The translations under genes and the position numbers were made by a program. Below, piece by piece: positions 45,420 through 54,992 of a stretch of 64,000 bases of DNA. The stretch comes from GCA-2690565 sp002457235. Lineage in GTDB: Bacteria > Verrucomicrobiota > Verrucomicrobiia > Opitutales > Coraliomargaritaceae. Below the pieces are notes generated by a model. The model had not been told where the DNA came from. It made no database searches and worked only from the letters and a program-made list of their open reading frames with translations. The first letter of the stretch is position 1, and every line of letters begins with the position of its first letter. The stretch spans positions 1 to 64,000 of the forward strand of contig JBJLEZ010000008.1 of NCBI GenBank assembly GCA_045565695.1, given 5' to 3'.

Positions 45420-45464
45420 TTTAAGTTAAGCCTAATACGACACACAAAAAACAAAGAATCAATA

Positions 45465-46436
45465 ATGTTACTCTCAATGGATGATACTTTAAGCGCACAG
45501 GGTGCAAGTAAACATGTACCGGTATTGCTTGAGGCAACTATGGAGTATTTGAATCCTGAGAAGGGTGGGATTTTTCTTGATGGGACTTTTGGTGGTGGTG
45601 GACATACACGTGCGATGTTGGAAAGTTCACCGGAGGTGTGTGTTGTGGCGATTGATCGAGACCCAGAGGCGGAGGAGAGGTCGCTTGCTTTGAAGGAAAT
45701 TTATGGGGATCGCTTTCGTTTTTATTCGATGAATTTTGCTGATATAGGACGGGTGGAAGAGCGGAGTTTTGATGGGATCTTGTTCGATTTTGGTTTGTCG
45801 TCGTTTCAATTAGATGAGGGTGAGCGAGGATTTAGTTTTCGTTTTGATGCACCTTTAGATATGCGCATGAATAATCAAGAGGGCATCACTGCGAGTGAGT
45901 TTTTAGAATCGGCGAGTGAGGCTGATTTGGTTCGTGCGATAAGAGACTACGGTGAAGAGCGATCTTGGAGAAAGGTGGTGGCTGCAATTTTGGGTGCACG
46001 AGGAAAAGGGGTTTTAGGGCGAACAAAATCGTTTGCTGAATTGGTTGAATCGGTGATTCCTAGAAGAGCGGGCTTTAAGGATCGTATCCATCCTGCCACT
46101 CGAACTTTTCAGGGGGTGCGTATTGCTATCAATAAAGAATTGGAGTCTATCGAAGCGGGTTTAGAAGAAGGGTTTCGTCGTTTGAAGGTTAATGGGGTGA
46201 TGGTGGCGATTAGTTTCCATTCTCTTGAGGATCGTATTGTAAAACGTTTTTTTCGGAAATTATCGGGTCGTCCCGAGCATAGAAAAGATGGTCGTTTGCA
46301 GGAAGAGCGACAGGTACTCGGATCGATGATTGAGACAAAAGCGGTGAAGGCGAGTGAGGAAGAGATTTTAGAAAATGCTCGGAGTCGTAGTGCTCGGATG
46401 CGAGGCATTAAAAAATTAGTAGAGGAGGTGGCATGA
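45465..46436 (+). CDS. rsmH: 16S rRNA m4C1402 methyltransferase
   Basis: The 323-residue RsmH (MraW) N4-methylates C1402 of 16S rRNA. It has HVPVLLEATMEYL, the SAM-binding FLDGTFGGGGHTRAML, FDGILFDFGLSSFQLDEGERGFSFR, the RIHPATRTFQGVRIAINKEL segment, and VAISFHSLEDRIVKRFFR. All are standard. Its stop overlaps the start of the FtsL-like gene (ATGA). The DLGxSS motif appears here as DFGLSS. Confidence 0.97.
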   Translation: MLLSMDDTLSAQGASKHVPVLLEATMEYLNPEKGGIFLDGTFGGGGHTRAMLESSPEVCVVAIDRDPEAEERSLALKEIYGDRFRFYSMNFADIGRVEERSFDGILFDFGLSSFQLDEGERGFSFRFDAPLDMRMNNQEGITASEFLESASEADLVRAIRDYGEERSWRKVVAAILGARGKGVLGRTKSFAELVESVIPRRAGFKDRIHPATRTFQGVRIAINKELESIEAGLEEGFRRLKVNGVMVAISFHSLEDRIVKRFFRKLSGRPEHRKDGRLQEERQVLGSMIETKAVKASEEEILENARSRSARMRGIKKLVEEVA

Positions 46437-46801
46437 TGGGTGGTTCAAATAAAGGTGCTATGCTTTTCGGTTTTGGTGTGATGATCGTTTGTATTTTAAG
46501 CATTGTTGGAGGTGGTTCGTTTTCTCTGCTTTGGATACAGCATGAAGTTTCAAAGGTGGCAAAACAAACAGTCTTACTGGAAAAACGACACCAAGAGATG
46601 TTGCGAAAATTGGATTATTTGGATGAGCGTATTGCGAATGCCCATCAGCCGATCGTCTTACAGAGCAAGGTTTCCAATCGTTTAGTGCCTATCATGGATG
46701 ATCAAATTGTTTGGGTCGAAACAACAGCTACAGGAGCGGGCAGTGCTTACGTAAATGCTCAAAATACTCAGAGCGATATTTTTAATAATCAAGTCCGATG
46801 A
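46433..46801 (+). CDS. ftsL: FtsL-like divisome protein
   Basis: A 122-residue single-pass membrane protein. A short cytoplasmic start is followed by a helix (residues about 9-32, MLFGFGVMIVCILSIVGGGSFSLL split by glycines), then a coiled-coil-like segment (HEVSKVAKQTVLLEKRHQEMLRKLDYLDERIANA). That topology and the position between rsmH and ftsI identify it as FtsL; sequence identity to known FtsL is minimal, as is usual for the family. It overlaps rsmH by ATGA, with a GGAGG a few bases upstream that lies inside rsmH codons. The C-terminal 40 residues are Asn/Gln/Ser-rich. Confidence 0.75.
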   Translation: MMGGSNKGAMLFGFGVMIVCILSIVGGGSFSLLWIQHEVSKVAKQTVLLEKRHQEMLRKLDYLDERIANAHQPIVLQSKVSNRLVPIMDDQIVWVETTATGAGSAYVNAQNTQSDIFNNQVR

Positions 46802-47001
46802 ATCGAATGATGAAAGCGATACAGTTTTGTTTTCAGAGGCTGAGTACCTTTTGGAAGGAGCTGAGTATTCGAGGAAAAGTGAATGGTATGCATGCTTGGG
46901 TAAAGGATGAATCTTTGCTTCAACCTTCAAGAACCACCTTAAAGGGTCTTATAAAATTGAAAAATCGCCGAGCCTATAAAATGCACAATTTGTTTCATTA
47001 A
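46798..47001 (+). CDS. Small basic protein inside the dcw cluster (67 aa)
   Basis: A 67-codon ORF that fills the gap between the FtsL-like gene and ftsI exactly: its ATG overlaps the upstream stop (ATGA) and its stop is 3 bp before the ftsI ATG. That tight coupling is strong evidence for a real gene. The product is strongly basic (about 14 Lys/Arg against 3 acidic residues), with an amphipathic start (MNRMMKAIQFCFQRLSTFWKEL) and no clear transmembrane helix. I know no family. A divisome accessory role is only inferred from location. Confidence 0.65.
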   Translation: MNRMMKAIQFCFQRLSTFWKELSIRGKVNGMHAWVKDESLLQPSRTTLKGLIKLKNRRAYKMHNLFH

Positions 47002-47004
47002 GTT

Positions 47005-48783
47005 ATGAGCCAGGCATTTGTATCGTTGAATCGGTTAAGGGTGATTGTTTTTTTCATCCTTTTTGCCTTTTTGGTGCTTTGTGGGCGATTATTTTATCTG
47101 CATGTCATCGATAGTGAGCGTTTAAAAAGCTATGCGGAAAATGTGCGCAAGTCGGTACGTGTTTTGTCTTCTCAACGGGGTGACATTTTTGATGTTCACG
47201 GAAATATTTTAGCGGCTACTCATAGTTCTTATACTGTGGGTGTGGACCCTAATTTTTTAAAGGATGAAGATCAAAATAAATGGGGACATTTGGCCTTTAT
47301 TTTAGAAATTCCGTATGCGGATTTAGAGGCCGTGATGAAAAAGAAGGTGCGAGCGAAAAGTGGTCGCTTAATTCGATGGGCTTCTTTAGCAAAAAATGTG
47401 GATTTAAAGACCTATGAGGCAGTGATGAATTTAGGCATCACTGGAGTCTATGGAAACCGAAAGAATCAAAGATTTTATCCAGGAAACGAATTAGCATCAC
47501 ATGTCATTGGTTTCATCAATCATGAATCGGTTGCTGTCTCGGGTGTTGAAGAAATGTGTGATTATTACTTGCGAGGGCAAGATGGATGGGTGGAAACAGA
47601 AAGGGATGGTCGGCGAAGAGAATTAGCCCATAAACGCTCTCGTGAGATATCAGAGGTGAATGGAAATAATGTCTATTTAACCTTAGATCAACGCATACAG
47701 AGTTCGGTGGAAGAAGCAATTGATGCATTGGTGGAGCGCTATAATCCTGAAGGGGTGAGTGTGATTGTAAGCCGTCCGAATGATGGGTCTATTTTAGCTT
47801 TAGCTAATTATCCAACCTTTGATCTGAATGAATTTTTTAATACAAAATTATACCCGATAGCCAATCAAAGAAATCGTGCGATTACCGATACTTTTGAACC
47901 TGGATCCACCTTTAAGATTGTACCAGCTTCGGGTGTTTTAAATGAATCTGAGGTTGATCCGGAGGATATTTTTGAGACGGGTAATGAAGTTGTGCTTTAT
48001 AAAAATCGCAAGCTGCGTCTGCCAAGTGACCATCATTTTTACGATCGTTTGAGTATGGCTGAAATTGTCATTAAATCGAGTAATCGAGGGGCGGCGCATT
48101 TGGGAATGATTTTGGGTGAAGATCGTTTACATGCTTATGCTGAGTCTTTTGGTTTTGGAGAACGAACTGATTTGGGCTTGAGGGGAGAGATTTCTGGAAC
48201 TTTGCATCCGATTAATCGTTGGGATGGGTTGACTATAACGAGAATGCCCATGGGTCATGCTGTTGATGGAACGCCAATGCAAATTCATTATGCGATGAGT
48301 GTGATTGCGAATAAAGGTCTATTGATGAAGCCTCGAATTATTGATCGAATTACAAATACCGAGGATATCTTGCTTTTTGAATATCCTGCGATCACTAAAC
48401 GTCGGGTGCTTAGTGAATTTGTCTCGGTAAAGATGGCGGATTTATTACATGAAGTTGTTGGAGTGAAGGGTACAGCGAAGCGAGCAGCGATCAAAGGGTA
48501 TTCAGTCGGTGGGAAAACGGGCACTACGCAAAAAATAATAAATGGGAAGTATTCAAGCGAGTCGCATGTCGCTTCTTTTTCTGGATTTTTGCCAGTAGAG
48601 GATCCTCAAGTCGTTATTACGGTGGTGGTGGATGCTCCAAAAGTAAAAGGTGGTATTGGCTATGGTGGAGTTGTTGCGGCTCCTGTATTTAAGGAAATCG
48701 CTGAGAATTGTATACGGTATTTAGAGATACGTTCATCGGAGTATTCGAATGAATGGTTTGCGACACGGAAAGCAGGACAATAA
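47005..48783 (+). CDS. ftsI: Septal peptidoglycan transpeptidase (PBP3/FtsI)
   Basis: A 592-residue class B penicillin-binding protein that cross-links septal peptidoglycan. One N-terminal transmembrane helix (VIVFFILFAFLVLCGRLFYL) is followed by the dimerisation domain (RGDIFDVHGNILA) and the transpeptidase domain with the nucleophile Ser301 in PGSTFKI, the SSN motif in KSSNRG, and the KTG triad in GGKTGTTQK. It partners with FtsW, encoded farther downstream. The C terminus lacks PASTA domains. Confidence 0.96.
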   Translation: MSQAFVSLNRLRVIVFFILFAFLVLCGRLFYLHVIDSERLKSYAENVRKSVRVLSSQRGDIFDVHGNILAATHSSYTVGVDPNFLKDEDQNKWGHLAFILEIPYADLEAVMKKKVRAKSGRLIRWASLAKNVDLKTYEAVMNLGITGVYGNRKNQRFYPGNELASHVIGFINHESVAVSGVEEMCDYYLRGQDGWVETERDGRRRELAHKRSREISEVNGNNVYLTLDQRIQSSVEEAIDALVERYNPEGVSVIVSRPNDGSILALANYPTFDLNEFFNTKLYPIANQRNRAITDTFEPGSTFKIVPASGVLNESEVDPEDIFETGNEVVLYKNRKLRLPSDHHFYDRLSMAEIVIKSSNRGAAHLGMILGEDRLHAYAESFGFGERTDLGLRGEISGTLHPINRWDGLTITRMPMGHAVDGTPMQIHYAMSVIANKGLLMKPRIIDRITNTEDILLFEYPAITKRRVLSEFVSVKMADLLHEVVGVKGTAKRAAIKGYSVGGKTGTTQKIINGKYSSESHVASFSGFLPVEDPQVVITVVVDAPKVKGGIGYGGVVAAPVFKEIAENCIRYLEIRSSEYSNEWFATRKAGQ

Positions 48784-48810
48784 TTTTAAAATAAGAATTC
48801 TGGTTCAGGT

Positions 48811-50301
48811 ATGATATTGAATAATATATTGAATGAAATTGAGTTTGTGGATCAACAGTTGAATGGGGCGGTTGATTTTACTGCACTCATCACCGATAGC
48901 CGTAGGGCGGTTCCTGGTGGCTTATTTTTTGCTATCAGTGGTTCACGAGAAGATGGTAATACCTATATAGAAGAGGCAATGACGAGAGGTGTTGTTGCGG
49001 TTATTTCTGAAGAACCTTTAGGAAAACATTTTCCATTCAATTTTGTACAGGTTAAAGATGTACGTTTGGCCTTAGCAAAAATTTCCAAGTTATTTTATGC
49101 TTCACCGGATGAAGCGCTGAATATTGTAGGCGTTACGGGTACGAATGGAAAAACAACTGTGACGATGTTGGGTCAGCACTTATTGGGAGGCAGTCAGTCA
49201 GTTGGATTAATTGGTACGATTCGTTACGATATTGGAAATCGGACATTACCGTCTCATAGGACCACCCCTGAATCGGTGGATTGTTTTGAATTGTTATCTC
49301 AAATGAAAGCATCGAATTGTTCCGATGCTTTCATTGAGGTGAGTTCACATGGGATTGACCAAAAGCGCGCACATTTCATAGAGATGGAAACAGTTGTGTT
49401 TATGAATTTATCAAGAGATCATATTGATTATCATGAATCACTGGATGCTTATTTTGCAGTGAAAAAACGACTGTTTACAGGCGAGTTGGAAACGAAAGCA
49501 AAAAGAGCAATTGTGAATTTAGATTGTGATTACGGAAAAAAGATTTTGGAGGTGGCAGGGTTGCATTTAGAGTGTTTGACTTTTAGTGCGAATGGGCATT
49601 CATCTGCTGATTTTAAGGCAACTTCAATTAATTTGTCTGCGGAGGGAACTGCATTTGATTTATCTTATCCAGATGGTAATACCGAAGTTTCTTACAATTT
49701 ATTGGGCAGACATAATGTTTCAAATGTATTAGCCGCATTGGCGATAGGCTATTCTCAGGGGCATGCGATGGAAGATTTATTAGAACGATTGAAATCGTTT
49801 CCTGGAGTGCCTGGGCGAATGGAACGTGTGATTGCGGGTCAGGATTTTAATGTTTTAGTGGACTACGCACATACAGGTGATGCAATCAAGCACAGTGGTG
49901 AAGTGATTAATGAATTTACGGATGGACAGAAGATCATTGTTTTTGGATGTGGCGGTAATCGAGATATAGGTAAGCGACCTTTAATGATGCGAGCAGCTTT
50001 AGGCACATCGGATCGGGTTATCGCAACGTCTGATAATCCACGTTCAGAATCAATCGAAGCAATATTCGAGGACATGAAAACGGGAATACAGAGTGAATCC
50101 GAAGCAAAGCGAGTGGTTTTTGTAAAAGACCGCCGTAATGCAATTGCTTATGCATTTGAATTGGCGAAAGCTGAAGATTGTATTTTAATCGCGGGAAAGG
50201 GGCACGAAATGTATCAAGAATTAAAAGGGACTATGATTCCTTTCAATGACCGCAAGGTTGCTGAAGAGTTAATTAAAAAACGATTCCATTTAAATCAATA
50301 A
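48811..50301 (+). CDS. murE: UDP-MurNAc-tripeptide synthetase
   Basis: Adds the third stem-peptide residue to UDP-MurNAc-L-Ala-D-Glu. The 496-residue Mur ligase has the ATP loop VTGTNGKTTVTML, HRTTPESV, the SSHGIDQKRAH segment, NVLAALAIGYSQG and the DNPRSES motif. DNPR is the signature of enzymes that use meso-diaminopimelate, so the cell wall is of the usual Gram-negative type. It lies 27 bp after ftsI. Confidence 0.97.
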   Translation: MILNNILNEIEFVDQQLNGAVDFTALITDSRRAVPGGLFFAISGSREDGNTYIEEAMTRGVVAVISEEPLGKHFPFNFVQVKDVRLALAKISKLFYASPDEALNIVGVTGTNGKTTVTMLGQHLLGGSQSVGLIGTIRYDIGNRTLPSHRTTPESVDCFELLSQMKASNCSDAFIEVSSHGIDQKRAHFIEMETVVFMNLSRDHIDYHESLDAYFAVKKRLFTGELETKAKRAIVNLDCDYGKKILEVAGLHLECLTFSANGHSSADFKATSINLSAEGTAFDLSYPDGNTEVSYNLLGRHNVSNVLAALAIGYSQGHAMEDLLERLKSFPGVPGRMERVIAGQDFNVLVDYAHTGDAIKHSGEVINEFTDGQKIIVFGCGGNRDIGKRPLMMRAALGTSDRVIATSDNPRSESIEAIFEDMKTGIQSESEAKRVVFVKDRRNAIAYAFELAKAEDCILIAGKGHEMYQELKGTMIPFNDRKVAEELIKKRFHLNQ

Positions 50302-50317
50302 TGGATATGAAAAACTT

Positions 50318-51700
50318 ATGGTATTAAGGGGGGAAGAATTGGCAAAATGGACTGGGGGCTTCTGGCAAGGTGGTGTCCCTTCAACGGTAGAAGGTCTGTT
50401 TTTTGATACACGGATAATTGAGCCAAATTCGCTTTTTATAGCACTGAGTTATGGAGTTCGGGATGGGCATGATTTTGTTGAGAAGGCGTTGGAGAGAGGT
50501 GCTTCTGCCTGCATGGTTGAGAAAGCTTTAGCATACGATATTCCTCAATTGATTGTTCCGGATAGCCTTGAAGCTTTAGCAAATATAGCTCGGAATGTAA
50601 GGGGTAATTTTAAAAATCCTGTGATTGGCATTACGGGGAGTTGCGGTAAAACAAGTACTAAGGCTATGCTTGAAAAAGTTTTGGGGAGTGATCGAACCCA
50701 TACAACAAGTGGAAATTGGAATAATTGCTTAGGAGTTTCGATGACCTTGGCTGAATTGCATGAAACAGATTATGGGTTTTCTGTGATTGAGGCAGGCGTG
50801 AGTGGACAGGGTGAGATGTCAGTCTTAAGTTCTATTATACGTCCGAATGTATGTGTATTTACAAATATAGGTGAGGCACATTTAGAGGGTTTTGGAACAG
50901 TGGATTCGATAGCTGAAGAAAAGTCTAAATTGCTAGAGTCAGCGGAGAAAGGTGCTTTGGTGGTAGCACCGAAGACAGTTTTAGAGCGATCTGTATTTGA
51001 AAAATATCGTGAAGATGCTGTGGCAATTGTTAAAGGTTCGGTGGAAACAATATCTCCTTTTAAAAAAGTTTATGGTTATGAATGGACAAGGTTAGAGAAT
51101 CATTCAGCTAAAGTATCATTATGTTGTGGTGATAAAAACTATGAGTATCAGCTAGAGAGTTTGAGTGAGGGAATCCTACAAAATTCTGCCTTGGCCGTGG
51201 TCTTGGCGATAGAAATGAATGTGGGCATGGACAGAATTATTAAAGGAATTGAATCATGGAAGCCAGTCGGTGGACGAGGTACGATTATCCCTTTAGAGCG
51301 ATCGGATAAAGGGTTCATTTATCAAGATAGTTACAATGCAAATCCTAGTTCTATGCTTGATTCCTTAAAAGCATTTGAGAATGCTTCAGAGGATTGCGAG
51401 CAACGCTTATATGTTTTAGGGATCATGAATGAGTTGGGAGAAAATGCTTGTACCTTTCATGAGTCGGTAGCCAAAGCATTAAAACCTAAAAAGGGCGACA
51501 GGCTTATATTCATTGGAGATAGTGAATTAACGGATGCCTATGAAAAAGGAGCAAAATCTGTGGGCTGGGATGATTCCGAGCTTGAGTCTTTTTTGGCTAT
51601 TGAATTATGTAATTTAGACTTCAGCCAATTTACGGGTGCAATTTTTTTAAAGGGTAGTCGATCTTGTCAATTGGAAGCGTTAATTCCTATGTTTCACTAA
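50318..51700 (+). CDS. murF: UDP-MurNAc-tripeptide-D-Ala-D-Ala ligase
   Basis: Adds D-Ala-D-Ala to complete the pentapeptide. 460 residues with the N-terminal MurF module (FFDTRIIEPNSLFIAL, DGHDFVEKALERGA), ATP loop ITGSCGKTSTKAML, GNWNNCLGVSMTL, FTNIGEAHLEGFG and QDSYNANPSSM. The P-loop has SCGKTS where many MurF have SxGKTT. It lies 16 bp after murE. Confidence 0.96.
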   Translation: MVLRGEELAKWTGGFWQGGVPSTVEGLFFDTRIIEPNSLFIALSYGVRDGHDFVEKALERGASACMVEKALAYDIPQLIVPDSLEALANIARNVRGNFKNPVIGITGSCGKTSTKAMLEKVLGSDRTHTTSGNWNNCLGVSMTLAELHETDYGFSVIEAGVSGQGEMSVLSSIIRPNVCVFTNIGEAHLEGFGTVDSIAEEKSKLLESAEKGALVVAPKTVLERSVFEKYREDAVAIVKGSVETISPFKKVYGYEWTRLENHSAKVSLCCGDKNYEYQLESLSEGILQNSALAVVLAIEMNVGMDRIIKGIESWKPVGGRGTIIPLERSDKGFIYQDSYNANPSSMLDSLKAFENASEDCEQRLYVLGIMNELGENACTFHESVAKALKPKKGDRLIFIGDSELTDAYEKGAKSVGWDDSELESFLAIELCNLDFSQFTGAIFLKGSRSCQLEALIPMFH

Positions 51701-51708
51701 ATTTTATC

Positions 51709-52809
51709 ATGCTAAGCTATCTTGCAGATTTTGAATCTTTCTTTGGTCCTTTACGTTTGTTTCGTTATCTTTCCTTACGCATCGCATTCTGCGGACTGAC
51801 TTCAATGATGATTGGTTTTTTTGTAGGTCCTTGGATAATTGCGAAACTAAAACAATTTAAAATGAAACAGATGCTCCGTACACATGATGAAGTGGGGGTG
51901 CTTGCGGATTTAACCAAAGGAAAGTCAGAAACTCCGACTATGGGGGGCTTAATTATTTGTATAGCTGTGACATTGAGTGTGTTTTTATGGGCAAAGCCTA
52001 ATGTATATGTTTATACCAGTTTATTTGTCTATTTGGGCCTGACTTTCGTCGGATTTATGGATGACTATTTAAAAGTTTTCAAACAAAACAGCAAAGGGTT
52101 ATCTAGCGCAAAAAAAATATTAGGTCAGGCTGTGATTGCGGCCATCGCTGCTTTGGTATTATTATCCGTTCCTGAGTCGAGTGAACAAATCCGAGAGTTG
52201 TGGATACCTTTTTATAAGTTTATCGTGGTGGAACAGCTGCCTTTGATTGTATTCTTTCCTTTCTTTTTTATTGTTTTAGCAGGTTCAAGTAATGCGATTA
52301 ATCTTACCGATGGGATCGATGGTTTAGCCATCGGGTGTACAGTGACGGTGACTTTAGCTTATTTAATTTTCGCTTATGCTTCAGGCAATTCCATCATTTC
52401 GGATTATTTATTCATCAGTTATATTCCAAACGCAGGAGAGCTTGCTGTCGTATGTAGTGCATTGCTTGGTGCGAGCTTGGCCTTCCTTTGGTTTAACTGT
52501 TATCCTGCAGAAGTTTTTATGGGAGACACAGGCTCATTGGGATTAGGTGGAATTATCGGAGTGATTGCATTCATGATCCACCAACCTTTTACCTTAATTA
52601 TAGTAGGCGGTATTTTTGTTGCTGAAGCTTTGTCCGTGATTCTACAGGTATTTTCTTTCAAAGTATTTGGTCGTAGGATCTTTAGAATGTCACCCATTCA
52701 CCACCATTTTCAATTGGGCGGGTGGTTTGAAAATAAAGTGGTAATTCGTTTTTGGATTTTGTCGTTGTTATTTGCTATTGCTGGCATCGCTACCTTGAAG
52801 CTTCGTTAA
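51709..52809 (+). CDS. mraY: Phospho-MurNAc-pentapeptide transferase (lipid I synthase)
   Basis: A 366-residue polytopic membrane enzyme that transfers phospho-MurNAc-pentapeptide to undecaprenyl phosphate. It has the KGKSETPTMGGL loop, the catalytic Asp pair in GFMDDYLK, NAINLTDGIDGLA, EVFMGDTGSLGLGG, and the HHHFQLGGW motif with ten predicted helices. The ATG at 51709 (MLSYLADFESFFGPLR), 8 bp after murF, is chosen over an in-frame start inside murF at 51664 because family members begin M...Y...L in the same way. Confidence 0.96.
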   Translation: MLSYLADFESFFGPLRLFRYLSLRIAFCGLTSMMIGFFVGPWIIAKLKQFKMKQMLRTHDEVGVLADLTKGKSETPTMGGLIICIAVTLSVFLWAKPNVYVYTSLFVYLGLTFVGFMDDYLKVFKQNSKGLSSAKKILGQAVIAAIAALVLLSVPESSEQIRELWIPFYKFIVVEQLPLIVFFPFFFIVLAGSSNAINLTDGIDGLAIGCTVTVTLAYLIFAYASGNSIISDYLFISYIPNAGELAVVCSALLGASLAFLWFNCYPAEVFMGDTGSLGLGGIIGVIAFMIHQPFTLIIVGGIFVAEALSVILQVFSFKVFGRRIFRMSPIHHHFQLGGWFENKVVIRFWILSLLFAIAGIATLKLR

Positions 52810-52810
52810 A

Positions 52811-54070
52811 ATGAAAAAGTGTATCGCTGTTTTTGGTGCTGGATTGAGTGGGCAATCTGTAGCCAATTTAGCGAGATCAGAAGGGTATTCTGTAACTGTA
52901 TTTGATGAAAAAGACGGATACAGAAATCATTTTTCTCAATCGGATGTAGGAAGTTTTGATGCTTTTATTTTTAGTCCCGGGTTTTCAAAAAATCATCAGT
53001 GGAGAGTGCTTCTTTCTCTAAATAATTCACTTTATGGGGAGCTTGGATATGCAGCAGAGCGTTGGCAGGGAAAGATCATTGGCGTGACGGGAACGAATGG
53101 AAAAACAACAGTGACCCGATTATTAGAGACCATGCTTAGGGCATGTGGTAAAGAAGCATTTGTGGCTGGAAATATTGGACGTCCTTTCAGTGAATTAGTC
53201 AGTTCTCAAGCAAATCATAAAAATGCAATTGCTGTATGCGAAATCAGTTCTTTTCAGGCTGAAATTACAAAAGGACTGAGCTTGGACGGGCTGATTTGGA
53301 CAAATTTTGCTGAGGATCACATGGATCGCTATGAGAACATTACGGATTATTTTGAATCAAAATTTGCTCTATTTGCTTGTTTAAAAGAATCGTCAACAGT
53401 TTGTGTCAGTGAAGAGTTATTAGATTTTAAAGAAGCGAGCTTTTGGAAATCGCATGGGGCGAAATTAGTGAAAGTAGACCAGAGCTTGCCTGAATCTGTT
53501 GAGGTGTCATCGGTATTTCATTCGTATCCTCATTTGTTCAATTATAATTTAGCTTGTGGTTTTATAGAAGCTTTGGGCATGAAAGATGAGGATTTTGATT
53601 CGATAGCAAATGATTTTAAATTAGATGCACATCGTTTGAGCATAATTTTTGAAAAAGAAGGTTTAAAAATATGGGAAGATTCAAAATCAACGAATTTGCA
53701 CTCGGTATTAGGAGCTTTAAAAGCAATAGAGGGTTCGGTGATTTGGATTGGCGGTGGTACGTCAAAAAATACAGATTTATCCAAGTTTGCGAATCGTGTC
53801 GCTCCTTTGGTAGATCGGGTTATTGTCTATGGTGCTGTTGGCGAAGCGTTGAATGAAGCATTTTTAAGTCTCGAAAAAAGAAGCATTTATTATGAGCAAC
53901 TAGTAGACGCAATTCGAGAAAGTGTTCAGTTGTCTAGAGGGGAAAAAAGTGTAAACATCGTATTCTGCCCAGGTTTTGCCAGTTTTGATCAATTCGATTC
54001 TTATCAAGAGCGAGGAAAATTTTTCCAAAAGACTATTTTTAGTTTACTGAAGGAGTCTGGGAGTTTATAA
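52811..54070 (+). CDS. murD: UDP-MurNAc-L-alanine:D-glutamate ligase
   Basis: Adds D-Glu to UDP-MurNAc-L-Ala. 419 residues, slightly short. It has the N-terminal Rossmann start AVFGAGLSGQSVA, the ATP loop VTGTNGKTTVTRLLE, AGNIGRPFSE, EISSFQAE, NFAEDHMDRY and the C-terminal WEDSKSTNLHSVLGAL ... IWIGGGTSKNTDL. Only one base separates it from the mraY stop. The LysM gene follows 21 bp downstream. Confidence 0.95.
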   Translation: MKKCIAVFGAGLSGQSVANLARSEGYSVTVFDEKDGYRNHFSQSDVGSFDAFIFSPGFSKNHQWRVLLSLNNSLYGELGYAAERWQGKIIGVTGTNGKTTVTRLLETMLRACGKEAFVAGNIGRPFSELVSSQANHKNAIAVCEISSFQAEITKGLSLDGLIWTNFAEDHMDRYENITDYFESKFALFACLKESSTVCVSEELLDFKEASFWKSHGAKLVKVDQSLPESVEVSSVFHSYPHLFNYNLACGFIEALGMKDEDFDSIANDFKLDAHRLSIIFEKEGLKIWEDSKSTNLHSVLGALKAIEGSVIWIGGGTSKNTDLSKFANRVAPLVDRVIVYGAVGEALNEAFLSLEKRSIYYEQLVDAIRESVQLSRGEKSVNIVFCPGFASFDQFDSYQERGKFFQKTIFSLLKESGSL

Positions 54071-54091
54071 GTTAAAAAATTAATCGTTATT

Positions 54092-54973
54092 ATGAATATT
54101 ACAAATGTTTTTGGTTTTATACTAGCTCTTCACATCGGAGTTATTCTTGTCTTGTTTGTTCAGCCTGGTTGTAGGACAAATGATGTTCAGCCTCCTTCAC
54201 AGTCTGATTATCAAATGAGTGCTGTGGACTCAGAAGAATTATCATCGATCAATAGTGACTTAGGTTCTATATATGAGGCGAATGAAGCATTAAGTGGTGA
54301 AGACTTAAGTGAATTTAATGATATTGGTGGATTTGAACCTGAGGATGAAGGACTAACAGTTTCTGTAGTCGATGATTCTTTAGATGTTTATGTTGTTCAA
54401 AACGGTGATACTTTATGGGATCTAGCCAAACGATTTGATACAACGATTAATGAATTGTGTAAGTTGAATCAGATTTCAAAAGATTCGATTTTAAGAATAG
54501 GAATGGAATTAGAGGTGCCTAAGGCTGGAGACTCAGTCATGAATATAACGAAAGAGTCTGCTGCTGTTTATCAGCCGACTGACTTTGAGGGCACGGGACA
54601 AGTCTATCGAGTTGTATCTGGAGATTCATTGTCAAAGATTGCTAAGCAATATGATGTTTCTGTATCGGCGATTAAAGCAACTAATGGTTTGAGTTCAGAT
54701 ACTATTTTAATTGGACGAGAATTATTGATTCCAGTTGATGGAACGGTAGAGGTTCAGCCGATGACTCCTGTGGAAACTGTTGTTGAAGAGAAAGTCGTGA
54801 TTAAACCTATCATTGATACTTCAGTCGGTGAAGAAATTACGGAAAGTACTTCAGTAGAGCCAGCAGAGCCCGAGCTTGAATCTGTTGAAAATGTGGAAAC
54901 AGAGGGAGCAGAGTTTGACTTTGAATCAGTCCCTCAAGTGGATTATTCAAGGGTACCTGCTCAATCAGAATAA
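54092..54973 (+). CDS. LysM domain protein within the dcw cluster
   Basis: A 293-residue exported protein. The N-terminal hydrophobic segment (FGFILALHIGVILVLFV) ends in QPGC, which could be a lipobox, so it is a lipoprotein or a membrane-anchored protein. An acidic linker is followed by two LysM modules of about 45 residues: YVVQNGDTLWDLAKRFDTTINELCKLN (from residue about 102) and YRVVSGDSLSKIAKQYDVSVSAIKATN (from about 172). The C terminus is a Glu/Val/Pro-rich tail. LysM binds the glycan of peptidoglycan, so this likely links septal wall to the membrane or division machinery. Its place between murD and ftsW is not the standard dcw order. Confidence 0.88.
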   Translation: MNITNVFGFILALHIGVILVLFVQPGCRTNDVQPPSQSDYQMSAVDSEELSSINSDLGSIYEANEALSGEDLSEFNDIGGFEPEDEGLTVSVVDDSLDVYVVQNGDTLWDLAKRFDTTINELCKLNQISKDSILRIGMELEVPKAGDSVMNITKESAAVYQPTDFEGTGQVYRVVSGDSLSKIAKQYDVSVSAIKATNGLSSDTILIGRELLIPVDGTVEVQPMTPVETVVEEKVVIKPIIDTSVGEEITESTSVEPAEPELESVENVETEGAEFDFESVPQVDYSRVPAQSE

Positions 54974-54992
54974 TTTTTAGCTTAAGTTAAAA

